Assembly: GCA_018109965.1 (NCBI GenBank)
Contig: JAGBFE010000043.1
Span: 1-7,693, forward strand
DNA: 7,693 nucleotides
Source: Oscillospiraceae bacterium
Lineage (GTDB): Bacteria > Bacillota_A > Clostridia > Oscillospirales > Ruminococcaceae
Reading direction: 5' to 3'
Part shown: positions 6,384 through 7,693 of the stretch, one piece after another
How the letters are laid out: the number at the start of each line of letters is the position of its first letter
Position numbering within the stretch: position 1 is the first letter of the stretch
Notes under the pieces: generated by a model
The model's database searches: none
Seen by the model: only the letters and a program-made list of their open reading frames with translations
What the model was told of the DNA's origin: nothing
Program-made: the position numbers and the translations under genes

Positions 6384-6848
6384 TTACAATAATATAAGTG
6401 AAACAACTACGCCTACTATAATACCACCTATAACCTCAATTGGTGTGTGGCCAAGCATTTCTTTAAGTTGTTTTACCTGTGGAAGATTTTTGTCCTTCCA
6501 GTATGTTTTATCAAGCCATTCATCAACCATCTGATTGATGATTTTAGCCTGTTCACCTGCAGCACGTCTCACACCCATTGCATCATACATTACAACTGCT
6601 GCAAACGCTGCCGCTATTGCAAAATCAGATGAATGAACACCACACTGATTTCCCGTTGAAATAACAAGGGCTACCACAAGAGCTGAATGAGAGCTTGGCA
6701 TACCACCTGCCCCTACAAGGCGTTCAGGTTTAAAGCTCTTTGTAATTGCAGCGTTGATGAGCGTCTTGAGCACCTGAGCTGTACACCACGATGCAAAAGT
6801 CACCTGAATTATATAGTTATTAAGTATTCCTGTTAATATTTCCATCAT
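6384..6848 (-). CDS. Divergent PAP2 family (DUF212, YuiD-like) small membrane protein
   Basis: This 154-residue membrane protein matches the divergent PAP2 family, whose function is not established. Signature segments are GGMPSSHSA (48-56), YDAMGVRRAAGEQA (88-101) and LGHTPIEV (132-139). They resemble the PSGH, SR and HxxxD phosphatase motifs of true PAP2 enzymes. Hydrophobic stretches near 8-32, 54-66, 76-90 and 136-154 suggest about four membrane passes, the last reaching the C-terminus. The ATG at 6848 is preferred over the adjacent ATG at 6845 because AAGGA in TAAGGAAAT overlaps the ispA stop at a suitable distance. The gene lies 12 bases after ispA and 15 before dxs, so it is surely co-transcribed with prenyl diphosphate synthesis. 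A role as a prenyl- or lipid-phosphate phosphatase is a reasonable inference, not shown by the sequence. The gene symbol is left blank for that reason. Confidence 0.9.
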   Translation of the reverse strand: MMEILTGILNNYIIQVTFASWCTAQVLKTLINAAITKSFKPERLVGAGGMPSSHSALVVALVISTGNQCGVHSSDFAIAAAFAAVVMYDAMGVRRAAGEQAKIINQMVDEWLDKTYWKDKNLPQVKQLKEMLGHTPIEVIGGIIVGVVVSLILL

Positions 6849-6860
6849 ATACTTATTTCC

Positions 6861-7693
6861 TTATTTTTTTCTCTCTGCAAGTTTTGAAGTATAAGCTATA
6901 ATTTCTTCAGCTTTTTCTCCAAAATGAACCTTTAACAGATTGTTTGCTTCTTCTGTCAGCTGTTTTACCTGCATTTTTGAGTTTTCCAGACCATAAAGCG
7001 TAACAAATGTGGATTTGCCGTTTTCTGCATCACTGCCAATAGGTTTTCCAAGTTCTTCTTCGCTGCTTTCTACATCCAGAATGTCATCAACAATCTGAAA
7101 CACCAAACCTGTATTGGCAAAAAACACATCAATTGCGTTGCGCTGTTTTTCGTCAAGGTCACAACCAAGACTTCCGAGTTTGCCGCAAAGTGAAATAAGC
7201 TGTCCTGTTTTGTTGCGGTGAATTGCAGCAAGCTGCTCTTTGTTTGCCGCAACAGTTTCATATTTTAAGTCAAGTTCCTGACCATATATCATACCTTTTG
7301 GCCCCATAGCAGCACACATCAGCTGAACAGCCTTGAGCTTGTCCTCTGTATTGAATTTCTGTGAATTAGCCACAGTTTCAATACCACAGCCTATAAGGGC
7401 ATCACCCGCAAGCAGAGCGGTATCCTCTGAAAAAGCTTTGTGACAGGATGGTTTGCCGCGACGGAGGTCATCATTATCCATACACGGAAGATCATCGTGA
7501 ATAAGTGAATAACAGTGTATCATCTCTACACCACAGGCAAGGTCAGTATAATCCTGCCAGTTTTTTCCACACATCTGTGCTGTAAGATAAATAAGCATGG
7601 CTCTTACCCTTTTACCCGCATTGAGTAAAGAATATCTGGCAGCTTTGTTTACTTCACTGTCGCTGTAAAAATACAGGTCACAGTTTTTTTCAA
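6861..7693 (-). CDS. ispA: Polyprenyl (farnesyl/geranyl) diphosphate synthase, 5' end cut by window edge
   Basis: This short-chain trans-prenyltransferase adds isopentenyl diphosphate to allylic diphosphates to give GPP/FPP, precursors of undecaprenyl lipid carriers and quinones. The frame stays open to the right edge, giving 276 visible residues of an expected 290-300, so only the N-terminus is missing. An ATG at 7598 falls within the conserved GKRVRAMLIYLTA segment and is not the start. Visible motifs are the allyl-binding DDLPCMD (visible 66-72), whose two extra residues mark bacterial type II FPP synthases, followed by NDDLRRGKPSCHKAF, HRNKTGQLI (about 158-166), and the second Asp-rich FQIVDDILD (198-206). 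All catalytic Asp residues are present. Exact chain length of the product cannot be read with certainty; FPP is most likely. The stop TAA (6863-6861) overlaps the ribosome binding site of the next gene. In Bacillus xseA-xseB precede this gene, but nothing upstream can be seen here. Confidence 0.94.
   Translation of the reverse strand, partial: EKNCDLYFYSDSEVNKAARYSLLNAGKRVRAMLIYLTAQMCGKNWQDYTDLACGVEMIHCYSLIHDDLPCMDNDDLRRGKPSCHKAFSEDTALLAGDALIGCGIETVANSQKFNTEDKLKAVQLMCAAMGPKGMIYGQELDLKYETVAANKEQLAAIHRNKTGQLISLCGKLGSLGCDLDEKQRNAIDVFFANTGLVFQIVDDILDVESSEEELGKPIGSDAENGKSTFVTLYGLENSKMQVKQLTEEANNLLKVHFGEKAEEIIAYTSKLAERKK

Noticed and set aside
6861..7598. Treating the ATG at 7598 as the start of the prenyl diphosphate synthase
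   Set aside because: The same frame is open to 7693 and encodes the conserved ...LLNAGKRVRA segment before that Met, so the true start lies beyond the window.
1..7693. CRISPR array, insertion sequence, prophage, toxin-antitoxin or other accessory system
   Set aside because: No repeated spacer pattern, terminal inverted repeats, transposase, integrase or unexplained gene is present. All space is taken up by housekeeping genes and the T-box leader.

Overview
The window looks like a chromosomal housekeeping segment from a low-GC, Gram-positive anaerobe, most likely class Clostridia and perhaps the Ruminococcaceae/Oscillospiraceae side. The evidence is the AT-rich coding sequence, strong AAGGAG-type ribosome binding sites, a T-box leader, and the gene order ispA - (divergent PAP2) - dxs - tlyA - nadK - argR - recN. 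That order resembles the Bacillus/Clostridium ispA-dxs-tlyA-argR-recN neighbourhood. The genus cannot be fixed from the sequence alone. Every gene is on the minus strand, so transcription runs from high to low coordinates.

Region 1 (7693 down to 726) is one tightly packed run of seven genes, with junctions between a 20-base gap and an 11-base overlap. First come ispA (5' end cut by the window edge), a small divergent PAP2 membrane protein and dxs. ispA and dxs make isoprenoid precursors: Dxs starts the MEP pathway and IspA condenses C5 units into prenyl diphosphates. The small membrane protein lies between them and has no assigned role. The second half holds tlyA (S4-domain RNA methyltransferase), nadK (NAD kinase), argR (arginine-responsive repressor) and recN (SMC-like recombination repair ATPase). 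The spacing implies co-transcription and, at several junctions, translational coupling. No promoter for this run is visible, so it probably lies beyond the right edge.

Region 2 (729 down to 365) is a regulatory stretch. A near-consensus sigma-A promoter overlaps the end of recN; its -35 hexamer contains the recN stop codon. It is followed by a T-box leader of about 300 bases with Stem I, a specifier loop containing a Tyr codon, linker hairpins, the T-box sequence with an exact antiterminator fold, and a competing intrinsic terminator.

Region 3 (364 down to 1) is the first 121 codons of tyrS, tyrosyl-tRNA synthetase, controlled by that T-box. This fragment is clearly more GC-rich than its neighbours.

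I found no mobile element, CRISPR array, tRNA or rRNA, and no candidate for a wholly new system. The points that merit a second look are the overlapping recN/tyrS control region, the T-box specifier register, tyrS following recN where spore formers usually have spoIVB-spo0A, the orphan PAP2-like gene inside the isoprenoid cluster, and motif departures in NadK and ArgR.
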